Positions 17,097 through 23,916 of a stretch of 64,000 nt of DNA are shown here, piece by piece. The notes beneath the pieces are model-generated. The model was not told where the DNA came from and did no database searches. It was given only the letters and a program-made list of their open reading frames with translations. Position 1 is the stretch's first letter. Each line of letters begins with the position of its first letter. Both the position numbers and the translations under genes were made by a program. The stretch is from CAYTZH01 sp964442285 (GTDB taxonomy: Bacteria > Myxococcota_A > UBA9160 > JAFDET01): assembly GCA_964442285.1 (NCBI GenBank), contig CAYTZH010000025.1:1-64000 (forward strand). The letters run 5' to 3'.

Positions 17097-17860
17097 CGCC
17101 GGCTCGGGGCCGGGTCGTCCGCCTCGAGGAACGCCGCGAGTCGGGACTCCAGGATCCGCACCGTGTGACCGGCCTGCAGGATCAGGGCGCCGTCCAGGAT
17201 CATCTCGTCGAGACGCCGCCGCCGCGCGGCCCGGCGCCGCAGCTGGTTCGCCACGGGCAGGAGCAGGAGGTTGGCGAGCCCGACGCCGTAGAGCGTCGCC
17301 ACGAAGGCCACTGCGATGCCCGCGCTGACCTTCTGCGGGTCCTCGATCGATCCGAGGGTGTGGATCAGTCCCAGCACGGCGCCGAGGATGCCCAGGGTGG
17401 GCGCGAGGCCGCCGGCGGTCTCGAAGACGCGGGCGGCCGCCACCTCGCGCTCCTCGCGGAGGGTGATCTCGGTCTCGAGCACCTCCCGGAGCTGGGCCGC
17501 ATCCATGCCGTCGACCACGTGGTGGAGCGCCACCCGCAGGAAGGGATCCGGCGCGCGATCGGCCTCCTGGTCCAGGACCACCAGGCCGTCCTTCCGGGCC
17601 GCGGTCGCCAGCTCGCCGAGGCGCTGGTACACGGCGTCCATGGGGAGCCGCACGGGTCGGAACACGTCCCCGAAGCGGCGCGCGGCCAGGCGCAGCTCCT
17701 CCCGGGGAACCCCGAGCAGCGTCGCTCCGAGGGTTCCGCCCACGACGATCCAGGCCGCGGTGCCCTGGGTGATGGCGCCGAGATGGCCGCCCTCGAAGAC
17801 GTGGCCGAGGGCCACGGCGGCCAGGCCCAGGATCAGGCCGATCCAGCTCGTGGCGTTCAC
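17093..17860 (-). CDS. motA: Flagellar stator protein MotA
   Basis: MotA is the five-copy stator subunit that contacts FliG. The 255-residue product has four hydrophobic segments. It carries the family motif TAGGLAPTLGILGAVLGLIHTLG (essential membrane Pro included) and AGIAVAFVATLYGVGLANLLLLPVANQL. I chose GTG at 17860 because the sequence NATSWIGLILGLAAV is a normal MotA beginning and GGAG lies seven bases before it. The frame stays open upstream only through a 24-bp tandem repeat. flbD lies just upstream, as in many flbD-motA-motB operons. Confidence 0.9.
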   Translation of the reverse strand: MNATSWIGLILGLAAVALGHVFEGGHLGAITQGTAAWIVVGGTLGATLLGVPREELRLAARRFGDVFRPVRLPMDAVYQRLGELATAARKDGLVVLDQEADRAPDPFLRVALHHVVDGMDAAQLREVLETEITLREEREVAAARVFETAGGLAPTLGILGAVLGLIHTLGSIEDPQKVSAGIAVAFVATLYGVGLANLLLLPVANQLRRRAARRRRLDEMILDGALILQAGHTVRILESRLAAFLEADDPAPSRR

Positions 17861-17944
17861 GGCGTCACTCCGTCGCGGCGCGGGGGCGTCACTCCGTCGC
17901 GGCGCGGGGGCGTCACTCCGTCGCGGCGCGGGGGCGTCACTCCG
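17861..17944 (-). repeat. 24-bp tandem repeat (3.5 copies) at the flbD-motA junction
   Basis: Copies at 17861-17884, 17885-17908 and 17909-17932 are identical, followed by a half copy to 17944. On the coding (minus) strand each unit contains CGGAGTGACGCC, which includes the GGAG ribosome-binding site of motA and, in the outermost copy, the flbD stop. The array reads SDAPAPRR per unit in the motA frame. It lengthens the flbD-motA spacer and multiplies the ribosome-binding sequence. Confidence 0.9.
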
Positions 17945-18167
17945 GCTCCGTCTCGTGCAGGAGCGCACCCACCACACCCTCGACGCCCGCCACGCGGCGA
18001 CGCCAGTGCACCACCCGCTCGGTGATCTCGGGGACGCTCTCGGTCACCCGCAGCTTGTCGCCGTTGACCAGCGTGAGGATCGTGTCGTGCATGGATTCGA
18101 TGGCGAGCACGTGGTCGTCGTTGAGGAGCAGCGGCGTTCCGTCGAGTCGGGTCACCCAGATCATCAC
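17937..18167 (-). CDS. flbD: FlbD-family flagellar protein
   Basis: This is the small FlbD family found beside motA in many bacteria, not the Caulobacter sigma-54 activator of the same name. The 76-residue product has the diagnostic MIWVTRLDGTPLLLNDDHVLAIESMHDTILTLVNGDKLRVTESVPEI. Its function is poorly defined, with a proposed link to motility. Start ATG at 18167, with a second Met immediately after. Its stop codon lies within the tandem repeat preceding motA. Confidence 0.88.
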   Translation of the reverse strand: MMIWVTRLDGTPLLLNDDHVLAIESMHDTILTLVNGDKLRVTESVPEITERVVHWRRRVAGVEGVVGALLHETEPE

Positions 18168-18170
18168 GGC

Positions 18171-19295
18171 CTAGATGGAGTCGAAGCCCCAGACGAAGAG
18201 CGGCCAGGGCAGCCGCGACGCCACGTCGGGGCGATCGGCCAGGAGGCGGCGGGCGGCCTCCGGCGGACGCGGCCCCAGGAGCAGGCCCGCCAGGCCCGCG
18301 CGATCCAGCCGCACCTCGCGGCCGCCCACCCGAAGGCGACCGCCGCTGCCCTCGCGCTCGAGGCTCGTGTCGCTGCCGCCCGCCGCGCCGGCCACGGCGG
18401 TGCGCCACAGCCGGCCCGGGTCGAGCACCCGCACCAGCGCGAAGGGGCCCTCGCGCCGCGCCGCGCCGGCCTCGGCCACGGCCGCCTCGGGCTCCTCCCC
18501 GTCCGGACCGCAGAGCCAGCCCACCACCTCGCGCTCGCGGGCGAAGGTTTCGAGGCAGGCCAGCACGCCGTCGGGGGCTCCGGCCCACTCGTGCACCACG
18601 TCGGGGAAGTCGTCGCCGCGCCCGAGGGCCGCGTAGGCCACGGGGAGTCCGTCGCGCCGGGCCACCCGCAGCTCACAGGCGGACGCCGTCGAGAGCCGGG
18701 CCAGCTCGCCCGGGGCCCGGGCCACGTGCGCCCGGCGCGCCGCGTACAGGCCCTCGAGGTGGACGTGGTCGCCCTCGCGGACCGCGCCGACCGGCGGTCT
18801 CGGCCCGCCCGCGGCCCGGCGGCAGGTCTCCACGTCCACGGCATAGAGGCGCTCGCGGCCGGCCGGCTCGAAGCCCAGGCCGCGGTAGAACGCCTCTCGC
18901 TCGCTCCACAGCACCGCCAGCGGAACCCCGCACGCGGCGAGCCGCGCGAGGGCGTCCTCGATGCAGGCGCGCGCGAGGCCCCGTCGCCGGAACTCCGGCG
19001 CGGTGTAGACCAGCCCGAGCATTCCGAGCCGGAGCGGCCGCCCGTCGACGCGCACCTCGACCTCGCGGAGGAGCACGTGCGCCGCCGGTCGCTGGCCGAC
19101 CCAGGCCACGCGGTGGGCCTCGGGATCGAAGTGCTGCAGCAGGGTGGGGTACTCGCTGCGGAGGCGGCCCGGGCGGCCGGGCCGCAGGCCGTCCTCGAGC
19201 CACTCCCGGAGCGGCGCCCACTCGTCGGCGCGCGGCGGACGCAGCGCGACGCCGGTCCGGGGCGGACCCGGGAGCTGCCCGGTTGCGGTCTCCAT
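18171..19295 (-). CDS. GNAT-family N-acetyltransferase
   Basis: The 374-residue protein has a GNAT fold in its first half. LGLVYTAPEFRRRGLARACIEDALARL supplies the acetyl-CoA motif (RRRGLA), and AVLWSEREAFYRGLGFEPAGRERLY the usual end. A second, GNAT-like or SCP-like half follows, reminiscent of Eis-type enzymes. The substrate is unknown; position between flagellin and the stator genes could suit acetylation of flagellin sugar or protein, but that is inference. ATG at 19295 is preferred over TTG at 19313, which lies inside the promoter. The ATG falls only about three bases after the predicted transcription start, so translation may be nearly leaderless. Confidence 0.8.
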   Translation of the reverse strand: METATGQLPGPPRTGVALRPPRADEWAPLREWLEDGLRPGRPGRLRSEYPTLLQHFDPEAHRVAWVGQRPAAHVLLREVEVRVDGRPLRLGMLGLVYTAPEFRRRGLARACIEDALARLAACGVPLAVLWSEREAFYRGLGFEPAGRERLYAVDVETCRRAAGGPRPPVGAVREGDHVHLEGLYAARRAHVARAPGELARLSTASACELRVARRDGLPVAYAALGRGDDFPDVVHEWAGAPDGVLACLETFAREREVVGWLCGPDGEEPEAAVAEAGAARREGPFALVRVLDPGRLWRTAVAGAAGGSDTSLEREGSGGRLRVGGREVRLDRAGLAGLLLGPRPPEAARRLLADRPDVASRLPWPLFVWGFDSI

Positions 19296-19308
19296 CGCCC
19301 GGGGCAGA

Positions 19309-19324
19309 AGCAAGTTCGATGCCC
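19309..19324 (-). promoter_or_regulatory. Putative sigma-54 promoter for the GNAT-flbD-motA-motB operon
   Basis: On the minus strand the sequence reads GGGCATCGAACTTGCT, with GG and GC at -24/-12 spacing and the same TTGCT as the other flagellar promoters. The two dyads at 19353-19386 lie 30-60 bases upstream of it. Predicted start is near 19298, very close to the ATG. Confidence 0.6.
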
Positions 19325-19352
19325 GGCGTCCTCGACGCTCGTGGCGGCCGGT

Positions 19353-19386
19353 GTTTCAGGTCGAAAGCCACGTTTCGCCCTGAACG
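19353..19386. promoter_or_regulatory. Pair of putative activator sites shared by divergent promoters
   Basis: GTTTCAGGTCGAAAG (19353-19367) and GTTTCGCCCTGAACG (19372-19386) are two copies of the recurrent dyad in opposite orientation, 19 bases apart (two helical turns less a base or two). They lie between the minus-strand promoter and, about 136 bases away, the flagellin promoter, so one activator assembly could serve both. Confidence 0.68.
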
Positions 19387-19521
19387 GCACCGCCGCGTCG
19401 ACGATCCCACACCCTGCAGCGAATCCCCGATGTCGCGGGTGCGCAACCCGCGCGCATCCGTCTTCCGAAGCCGCGACACCGCCCGTGCCCGCGCCGCCTG
19501 CGCCGTCCTCCCGCACGGCGG

Positions 19522-19537
19522 TGGCATCGCCCTTGCA
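19522..19537 (+). promoter_or_regulatory. Sigma-54 promoter of the flagellin gene
   Basis: TGGCATCGCCCTTGCA has correctly spaced GG and GC for sigma-54. Transcription would start near 19548, giving a leader of about 100 bases. That leader contains the CsrA-type hairpin. Confidence 0.82.
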
Positions 19538-19600
19538 CTTCCCCCCAGCGCTCGGTGCGGTTCGCCGTGCCGCCCGGTGGCCGGGTGTGCTGCCGGGGCC

Positions 19601-19623
19601 GGCTCGCCATGGATGGGCGAGCC
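19601..19623 (+). promoter_or_regulatory. Putative CsrA-binding hairpin in the flagellin leader
   Basis: GGCTCGCC and GGCGAGCC form a perfect 8-bp stem around the loop ATGGATG, which exposes the CsrA core ANGGA. CsrA prefers GGA in a hairpin loop. A second GGA-rich site is the Shine-Dalgarno itself (AAGGAGGAG, 19637-19645), 14 bases downstream. Two such sites, one covering the ribosome-binding site, are what Bacillus hag uses for CsrA/FliW control. Confidence 0.7.
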
Positions 19624-19647
19624 CGTCGAACTACTCAAGGAGGAGTC

Positions 19648-20472
19648 ATGGGACTTCGCGTCAATACCAATGTCTCGTCGATCAATGCCCAGCGGAACCT
19701 GCTGGACACGACGGGCCGCCTCGGTCGTTCGCTGGAACGGCTGTCTTCGGGTCTCCGGATCACTCGGGCCGCCGACGACGCCGCCGGTCTGGCGATCTCC
19801 GAGCGCTTCCGGGCCGACATCCGGTCCCTCGCACAGGCGCAGCGGAACGCCAACGACGGCATCTCCCTGCTGCAGGTGGCCGAGGGTGCGCTGAACGAGA
19901 CGAGCTCGAACCTGATCCGGATGCGGGAGCTGGCCGTGCAGTCGGCCAACGGCACCCTGGGGAGCAGCGAGCGGACCGCGCTGGACTCCGAGTTCCAGGC
20001 CCTGATCAACGAGATCAGCCGCATCGCGAACATCACCGAGTTCAACGGAACCCAGGTGCTGAACGACTCGTCGGCCTCGGTCGTGTTCCAGGTTGGCGCC
20101 GACAACACGACCAACGACCGGATCACGGTGACCGGCGTGAACGCCACCGCTTCGGGCCTCGGCGTGCAGGCCGCGGGCATCAGCAGCGTGTCGGCCGCGC
20201 AGAACGCCCTGGCGGTGCTCGACAGCGCCATCAACACGGTGGCGAGCCTGCGCGCCCAGTTCGGTACCGCGCAGAACCGGCTGGAGTCCACGATCCGGTC
20301 CATCGCGATCGCGATCGAGAACACCTCGGCCGCGGAATCGCGGATCCGGGACGTGGACGTGGCCTCCGAGACGGCCGAGCTCACGAGGAACCAGGTCCTG
20401 CAGCAGGCGGGTGTCTCGGTGCTCGCCCAGGCCAACCTGTCGAGCCAGATCGCGCTGAACCTGCTCAACTAG
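19648..20472 (+). CDS. fliC: Flagellin
   Basis: Flagellin is the filament subunit. The 274-residue product has complete D0/D1 ends (MGLRVNTNVSSINAQRNLL, LERLSSGLRITRAADDAAGLAISERFR; C-terminal NQVLQQAGVSVLAQANLSSQIALNLLN). Its centre is only a short Ser/Thr/Asn-rich segment around residues 130-180. ATG at 19648 has a strong AAGGAGG at 19637-19643. It is the only flagellin in the window. Numerous Ser/Thr near the centre would suit O-glycosylation by the Maf protein at 26198. Transcription is probably by sigma-54 and translation probably controlled by CsrA-FliW. Confidence 0.96.
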   Translation: MGLRVNTNVSSINAQRNLLDTTGRLGRSLERLSSGLRITRAADDAAGLAISERFRADIRSLAQAQRNANDGISLLQVAEGALNETSSNLIRMRELAVQSANGTLGSSERTALDSEFQALINEISRIANITEFNGTQVLNDSSASVVFQVGADNTTNDRITVTGVNATASGLGVQAAGISSVSAAQNALAVLDSAINTVASLRAQFGTAQNRLESTIRSIAIAIENTSAAESRIRDVDVASETAELTRNQVLQQAGVSVLAQANLSSQIALNLLN

Positions 20473-20493
20473 GAGCCGCCCAGGACCGAAGGT

Positions 20494-20525
20494 CTCCGGG
20501 GCGGGTCGCGAGACCCGCCCCGGAG
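20494..20525 (+). terminator. Perfect 14-bp stem-loop after flagellin
   Basis: Arms 20494-20507 and 20512-20525 are exactly complementary and close a GCGA tetraloop of the stable GNRA type. No T-tract follows, so it may be a partial terminator, an mRNA 3'-end stabiliser or both, giving high flagellin and lower fliD levels. Confidence 0.75.
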
Positions 20526-20557
20526 CCCGCGGAGGGCTCGAGGGGGGTGAGCCCGGA

Positions 20558-21985
20558 GTGAGTGCGCCCATCGGAGGAAACGGGGACGACCGGCCGAGCT
20601 TCTCGTTCGGCGGGCTCGCCACCGGTCTCGACACCAGCGCCCTGGTGGACGCGCTCTTGGCCGTCGAGCGCCGCCCCCTCGACCTCATCGAGGCCCGCAA
20701 GGCCGACCTGGAGCAGCGCCGCTCGCTCTTCCAGGACTTCAACAACCTGGTCAAGACCCTGAAGGACGCCCTCGCGGCGGTGGACAACCGCTCGGGCACC
20801 CTGGCCGGCGAGTCCCTGGACGAGGAGCTGCTCTCCTACCTGGCCAGCTCCGAGGACGAGTCGGTGGTGCGGGCCGACGCCGACGGCAACGCCACGCCGG
20901 GCTCCTTCTCGGTCGAGGTGACGGCGCTCGCCAGCGCGGGTCGGCAGGTGACGACCGGATACGCCGATCGCGACGCCACCGCCGTGCTCAGCTCCGGCGA
21001 AACTCTGACCATCGACTACGGCGGGACGGATTCGATCGACATCACCGCGACGTCGGACGTGACCCTCGACCAGCTCCGGGACGCCATCAACAGCGACGCG
21101 AACAACGGAGGGGCGGTCACCGCCACGATCGTCGACACCGGCGACGCCGCGACGCCCTACCGGCTCGTGATCGCCGGCACCGAGACCGGCATCGACAACG
21201 ACCTGACCCTGGGTGGCACCAACTCGATCACCTACGACGCCACCGCCTCCGAAGCGGCGTCGGACGCGAGTTTCACGGCCTTCGGACTCGACTTCACTCG
21301 GAGCGCGAACGAGGTCTCGGACGCGATTCCGGGCGTGAGCCTGCGCCTGGTCGACCTCGGAACGACGACCGTGAACGTGAGCCGTGACGACTCGGCCATC
21401 GCCGGAAAGCTGCAGGAGGTGGCCGACGCGGTGAACGCCGTCCGCGACTTCGTCGACCGCCAGAGCACCGTGGACGCGGAGACCCAGCGCGGCGGTCCGC
21501 TCTCGGGGGATCCCACCCTCCGCGCGGCGGAGCGGCTCATCGTGGACGGTCTGGTGCGCACGACCAGCTCGGATCCGCCGCTGCCCAGCAACAGCTTCTT
21601 CTCGCTCTCGGACCTGGGCCTGCGCTTCGACGACAGCGGGCGGCTGCAGGTGGATCAGACGGTCATGACCGAGGCGCTCGACGAGGACACCGCCTCGTTC
21701 CTCGAGGTGCTCTCGGAGTACGACGAGTCCGACCCGAACAACCCGATCTACGGCATCTTCAGCTACCTGGGGGAACGCCTCGGCCCCGTGGTCCAGAGCG
21801 GCGACGGGACGCTGGCACTCCGCGACGACGCCCTCGACCGCCAGATCCGCGAGCTGGACGACCGCATCGCCCGGTTCGAAGACCGTCTCGAGGCTCGAGA
21901 GACCCTGCTCACCGCGCAGTTCACCCAGCTAGAGCTGCTGGTCACCAGCCTGCAGTCCCAGTCGCAGTTCCTCTCGTCCCTCTGA
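20558..21985 (+). CDS. fliD: Filament cap protein FliD
   Basis: FliD (HAP2) caps the filament and assists flagellin folding at its tip. The 475-residue product starts with the FliD N-terminal region (FSFGGLATGLDTSALVDALLAVERRPLDLIEARKADLEQRRSLFQDFNNLV). It ends with the C-terminal coiled coil (IRELDDRIARFEDRLEARETLLTAQFTQLELLVTSLQSQSQFLSSL). The GTG at 20558 follows a G-rich ribosome-binding region. The central domains are short, matching the small flagellin. Confidence 0.93.
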   Translation: MSAPIGGNGDDRPSFSFGGLATGLDTSALVDALLAVERRPLDLIEARKADLEQRRSLFQDFNNLVKTLKDALAAVDNRSGTLAGESLDEELLSYLASSEDESVVRADADGNATPGSFSVEVTALASAGRQVTTGYADRDATAVLSSGETLTIDYGGTDSIDITATSDVTLDQLRDAINSDANNGGAVTATIVDTGDAATPYRLVIAGTETGIDNDLTLGGTNSITYDATASEAASDASFTAFGLDFTRSANEVSDAIPGVSLRLVDLGTTTVNVSRDDSAIAGKLQEVADAVNAVRDFVDRQSTVDAETQRGGPLSGDPTLRAAERLIVDGLVRTTSSDPPLPSNSFFSLSDLGLRFDDSGRLQVDQTVMTEALDEDTASFLEVLSEYDESDPNNPIYGIFSYLGERLGPVVQSGDGTLALRDDALDRQIRELDDRIARFEDRLEARETLLTAQFTQLELLVTSLQSQSQFLSSL

Positions 21986-21992
21986 GGCAGCC

Positions 21993-22376
21993 ATGGTCCA
22001 TCCCTACCAGCAGATCGAGATCACCACCGCCTCTCCCGAGATGCTCGTGGTGAAGATGTACGAGGGCGCGATCCGGTTCGCGCGACGCGCGGCGGACCAC
22101 CACCGCAGCGGGGAGATCAAGGCCCGGGGCCAGGCGCTCTCCCGCGCGCTGGCGATCGTCTCCGAGCTGGAGCACGCCCTCGACTTCGAGCAGGGCGGGG
22201 AGGTCGCCCGCAACCTGCAGTCGCTCTACCAGTTCGTGAACCAGCGCCTGGTCGACGCCAACCTGCAGGGTGACCCCAAGCCCATCGAGGAGGCCGTCGC
22301 CATCCTCGACCGGCTGCTGGGCGCCTGGCAGGAGATCGCCAAGGGGGCCGCGGGCCCCACGGCGGTGCGGCGATGA
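21993..22376 (+). CDS. fliS: Flagellin export chaperone FliS
   Basis: FliS binds the C-terminal helix of flagellin and prevents premature assembly. The 127-residue product matches the family (YQQIEITTASPEMLVVKMYEGAIRFARRA; ARNLQSLYQFVNQRLVDANLQGDPKPIEEAVAILDRLLGAWQEI). It starts seven bases after fliD and overlaps the next gene by four bases. Confidence 0.94.
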   Translation: MVHPYQQIEITTASPEMLVVKMYEGAIRFARRAADHHRSGEIKARGQALSRALAIVSELEHALDFEQGGEVARNLQSLYQFVNQRLVDANLQGDPKPIEEAVAILDRLLGAWQEIAKGAAGPTAVRR

Positions 22377-22732
22377 GCGCGCGCTGCCGGCAGGCCCAGG
22401 CGCTGTTGGAAGCCGGCGCCGCGCTGGCCGCCGCCCTGGAGGCGCCCGCGACCGACGCGCTCGCGGCGGCCACCGACGCGCTCGCAGCGGCGACCGCACG
22501 CTACGAGGCGGCCTTCACGGCCGTGGCGGCGCAGCCCGATCCGGGGGGCGACCCCCGGGCCCGCGCGGTCCTGCGCCAGGTCGCCGAACGCCACCGCGCC
22601 CTGCTGGGCGCCGCGCGGGCCGAGCGGGGGCGGGTGCGCAGCGAGCTCGACGCGCTGGCGGCGGCCCGCCGCGGGGCCCGGGCCCTGGGGCCGCGGGTCG
22701 AGCCGTCGCAGTACGTGAGCGCGCGGGCCTGA
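22373..22732 (+). CDS. FliT-like small helical protein
   Basis: A 119-residue Ala-rich helical protein directly after fliS, the usual place of fliT (a FliD chaperone). No residue-level FliT signature is clear, so the name rests on context. Residues 26-39 contain a duplicated TDALAAA block from a 21-bp DNA repeat. The C-terminus (RSELDALAAARRGARALG) resembles short coiled-coil chaperone tails. Confidence 0.6.
   Translation: MSARCRQAQALLEAGAALAAALEAPATDALAAATDALAAATARYEAAFTAVAAQPDPGGDPRARAVLRQVAERHRALLGAARAERGRVRSELDALAAARRGARALGPRVEPSQYVSARA
22451..22492 (+). repeat. 21-bp tandem duplication within the fliT-like gene
   Basis: Two adjacent 21-bp copies (22451-22471 and 22472-22492) differ at two positions and encode TDALAAA twice in frame. 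Confidence 0.8.
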
Positions 22733-22756
22733 GCCGGCAGGAACCGCCCGCCCCCC

Positions 22757-22771
22757 GTTCAAGTCGAAACG
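22757..22771 (-). promoter_or_regulatory. Putative activator site upstream of the pseB promoter
   Basis: On the minus strand the sequence reads CGTTTCGACTTGAAC, one copy of the recurrent dyad. It lies about 60 bases upstream of the -24 element at 22830. Confidence 0.62.
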
Positions 22772-22829
22772 CCGCATTGCCAGGCGGGCCCCTTCGCGAC
22801 GTCTCGCGGCCCCTCGGGCCTCTCCGTGC

Positions 22830-22845
22830 TGGCACCGATCTTGCT
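22830..22845 (+). promoter_or_regulatory. Sigma-54 promoter of the pseB-GH57-maf operon
   Basis: TGGCACCGATCTTGCT is a canonical -24/-12 element. It places flagellin glycosylation genes under the same sigma factor as flagellin itself. Transcription should begin near 22856, about 45 bases before pseB. Confidence 0.86.
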
Positions 22846-22900
22846 CTCCCTCCGAAAGGGGGCGGCGCCGTGCGTCGCGCATCCCCCGCGGAGGAGAACC

Positions 22901-23914
22901 ATGAATCCCCGTCCTGCCCAGATCCTGCTGACCGGTGGCACCGGCTCTTTCGGCCATCGCTTCGTCCGCCGGGTGTTCGAGCGCTGGCCCCGCTGCAAGG
23001 TGCGCGTCTACAGCCGCGACGAGCTCAAGCAGGTGGAGATGGCGCGGCAGTTCGATCACGACCGCCGGCTGCGCTTCTTCATCGGGGACGTCCGCGACCG
23101 CGAGCGGCTCGCCCGGGCCATGTACGGCATCGACCTGGTGGTGCACGCCGCCGCCATGAAGCAGGTGCCGGTCTGCGAGTACAACCCCGCGGAGGCGGTC
23201 AAGACCAACATCGAAGGCGCCATGAACGTGATCGATGGTGCCATCGACGCCGGGGTGTCGCGGACCATCGCCATCTCGACGGACAAGGCCGTCAATCCGG
23301 TGAACCTCTACGGGGCCACGAAGCTCTGCGCCGAGAAGCTCTTCATCCACGGCAACGTCTACTCGGGACCGCGCGACCTGCGCTTCTCGTGCGTCCGCTA
23401 CGGAAACGTGGTCGGCAGCCGCGGCAGCGTGGTGCCGCTCTTCCGGCGCCAGGCGCGGGAGGGCGTCCTCACCATCACCGACCGGCGCATGACCCGGTTC
23501 TGGATCTCCCTCGACCAGGCGGTGGAGCTGGTCCTGCACGCGGTCGAGTGCATGCGCGGCCGCGAGATCTTCGTCCCGCGGATCCCGAGCATGCGGGTGA
23601 CCGACCTGGCGCGGGCGATCGCGCCGGCGGCGGTCCTGCGGGAGATCGGCATCCGTGCGGGCGAGAAGCTGCACGAGATCCTGCTCACCCCGGAAGAGGC
23701 CCGGAAAGCCCGCTCCTACCAGGGCCACTTCGTGATCGGCGGGCGCCCGGACCAGGACGACATCGGCGAGCCCGTGCCCGAGGGCTTCTGCTACGCGAGC
23801 GACACCAACACCGACTGGCTGACCGTGGAGCGCCTGGCCGAGCTGGTGGGCGAGCGGACGCCCTCACGCCCGCGCTCGCGGGCGCCGCTGCGCGAGGAAG
23901 CCGCCCGGATCTAG
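22901..23914 (+). CDS. pseB: UDP-GlcNAc 4,6-dehydratase, PseB type
   Basis: PseB (FlaA1) catalyses C6-dehydration/C5-inversion of UDP-GlcNAc, the first step to pseudaminic acid. The 337-residue extended SDR has the nucleotide motif TGGTGSFG at residues 11-18 and the conserved GDVRDRERL and HAAAMKQVPVCEYNPAEAVKTN. The catalytic region ISTDKAVNPVNLYGATKLCAEKLF supplies the Asp/Lys and Tyr-x3-Lys residues. ATG at 22901 has GAGGAG eight bases before. No PseC aminotransferase or PseH acetyltransferase follows, so the product may be diverted to another sugar. Confidence 0.9.
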   Translation: MNPRPAQILLTGGTGSFGHRFVRRVFERWPRCKVRVYSRDELKQVEMARQFDHDRRLRFFIGDVRDRERLARAMYGIDLVVHAAAMKQVPVCEYNPAEAVKTNIEGAMNVIDGAIDAGVSRTIAISTDKAVNPVNLYGATKLCAEKLFIHGNVYSGPRDLRFSCVRYGNVVGSRGSVVPLFRRQAREGVLTITDRRMTRFWISLDQAVELVLHAVECMRGREIFVPRIPSMRVTDLARAIAPAAVLREIGIRAGEKLHEILLTPEEARKARSYQGHFVIGGRPDQDDIGEPVPEGFCYASDTNTDWLTVERLAELVGERTPSRPRSRAPLREEAARI

Positions 23915-23916
23915 GT

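Larger units (their letters stand above)
19296..19647. other. 352-base divergent regulatory region before flagellin
   Basis: No gene is seen here. The region holds a minus-strand sigma-54 element near the GNAT gene, two adjacent activator dyads, a plus-strand sigma-54 element for flagellin, and a flagellin leader of about 100 bases with a CsrA-type hairpin. These are listed separately. Confidence 0.8.

Noticed and set aside
17861..17944. CRISPR-like array
   Set aside because: The repeats are directly tandem with no spacers, in frame, and there are no cas genes.
17861..17977. N-terminal extension of MotA through the tandem repeat
   Set aside because: It would add repeated SDAPAPRR units before the first membrane helix, unlike other MotA proteins. 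GTG 17860 has a ribosome site and normal N-terminus. Kept as a possibility in the findings only.
19296..19313. TTG start at 19313 for the GNAT gene
   Set aside because: It lies within the predicted -12 element, so it would not be on a transcript from that promoter. ATG at 19295 is better placed.
20494..20525. Calling the hairpin a standard Rho-independent terminator
   Set aside because: No T-tract follows and fliD needs read-through or its own promoter, which I could not see. It is recorded as a stem-loop with uncertain role.
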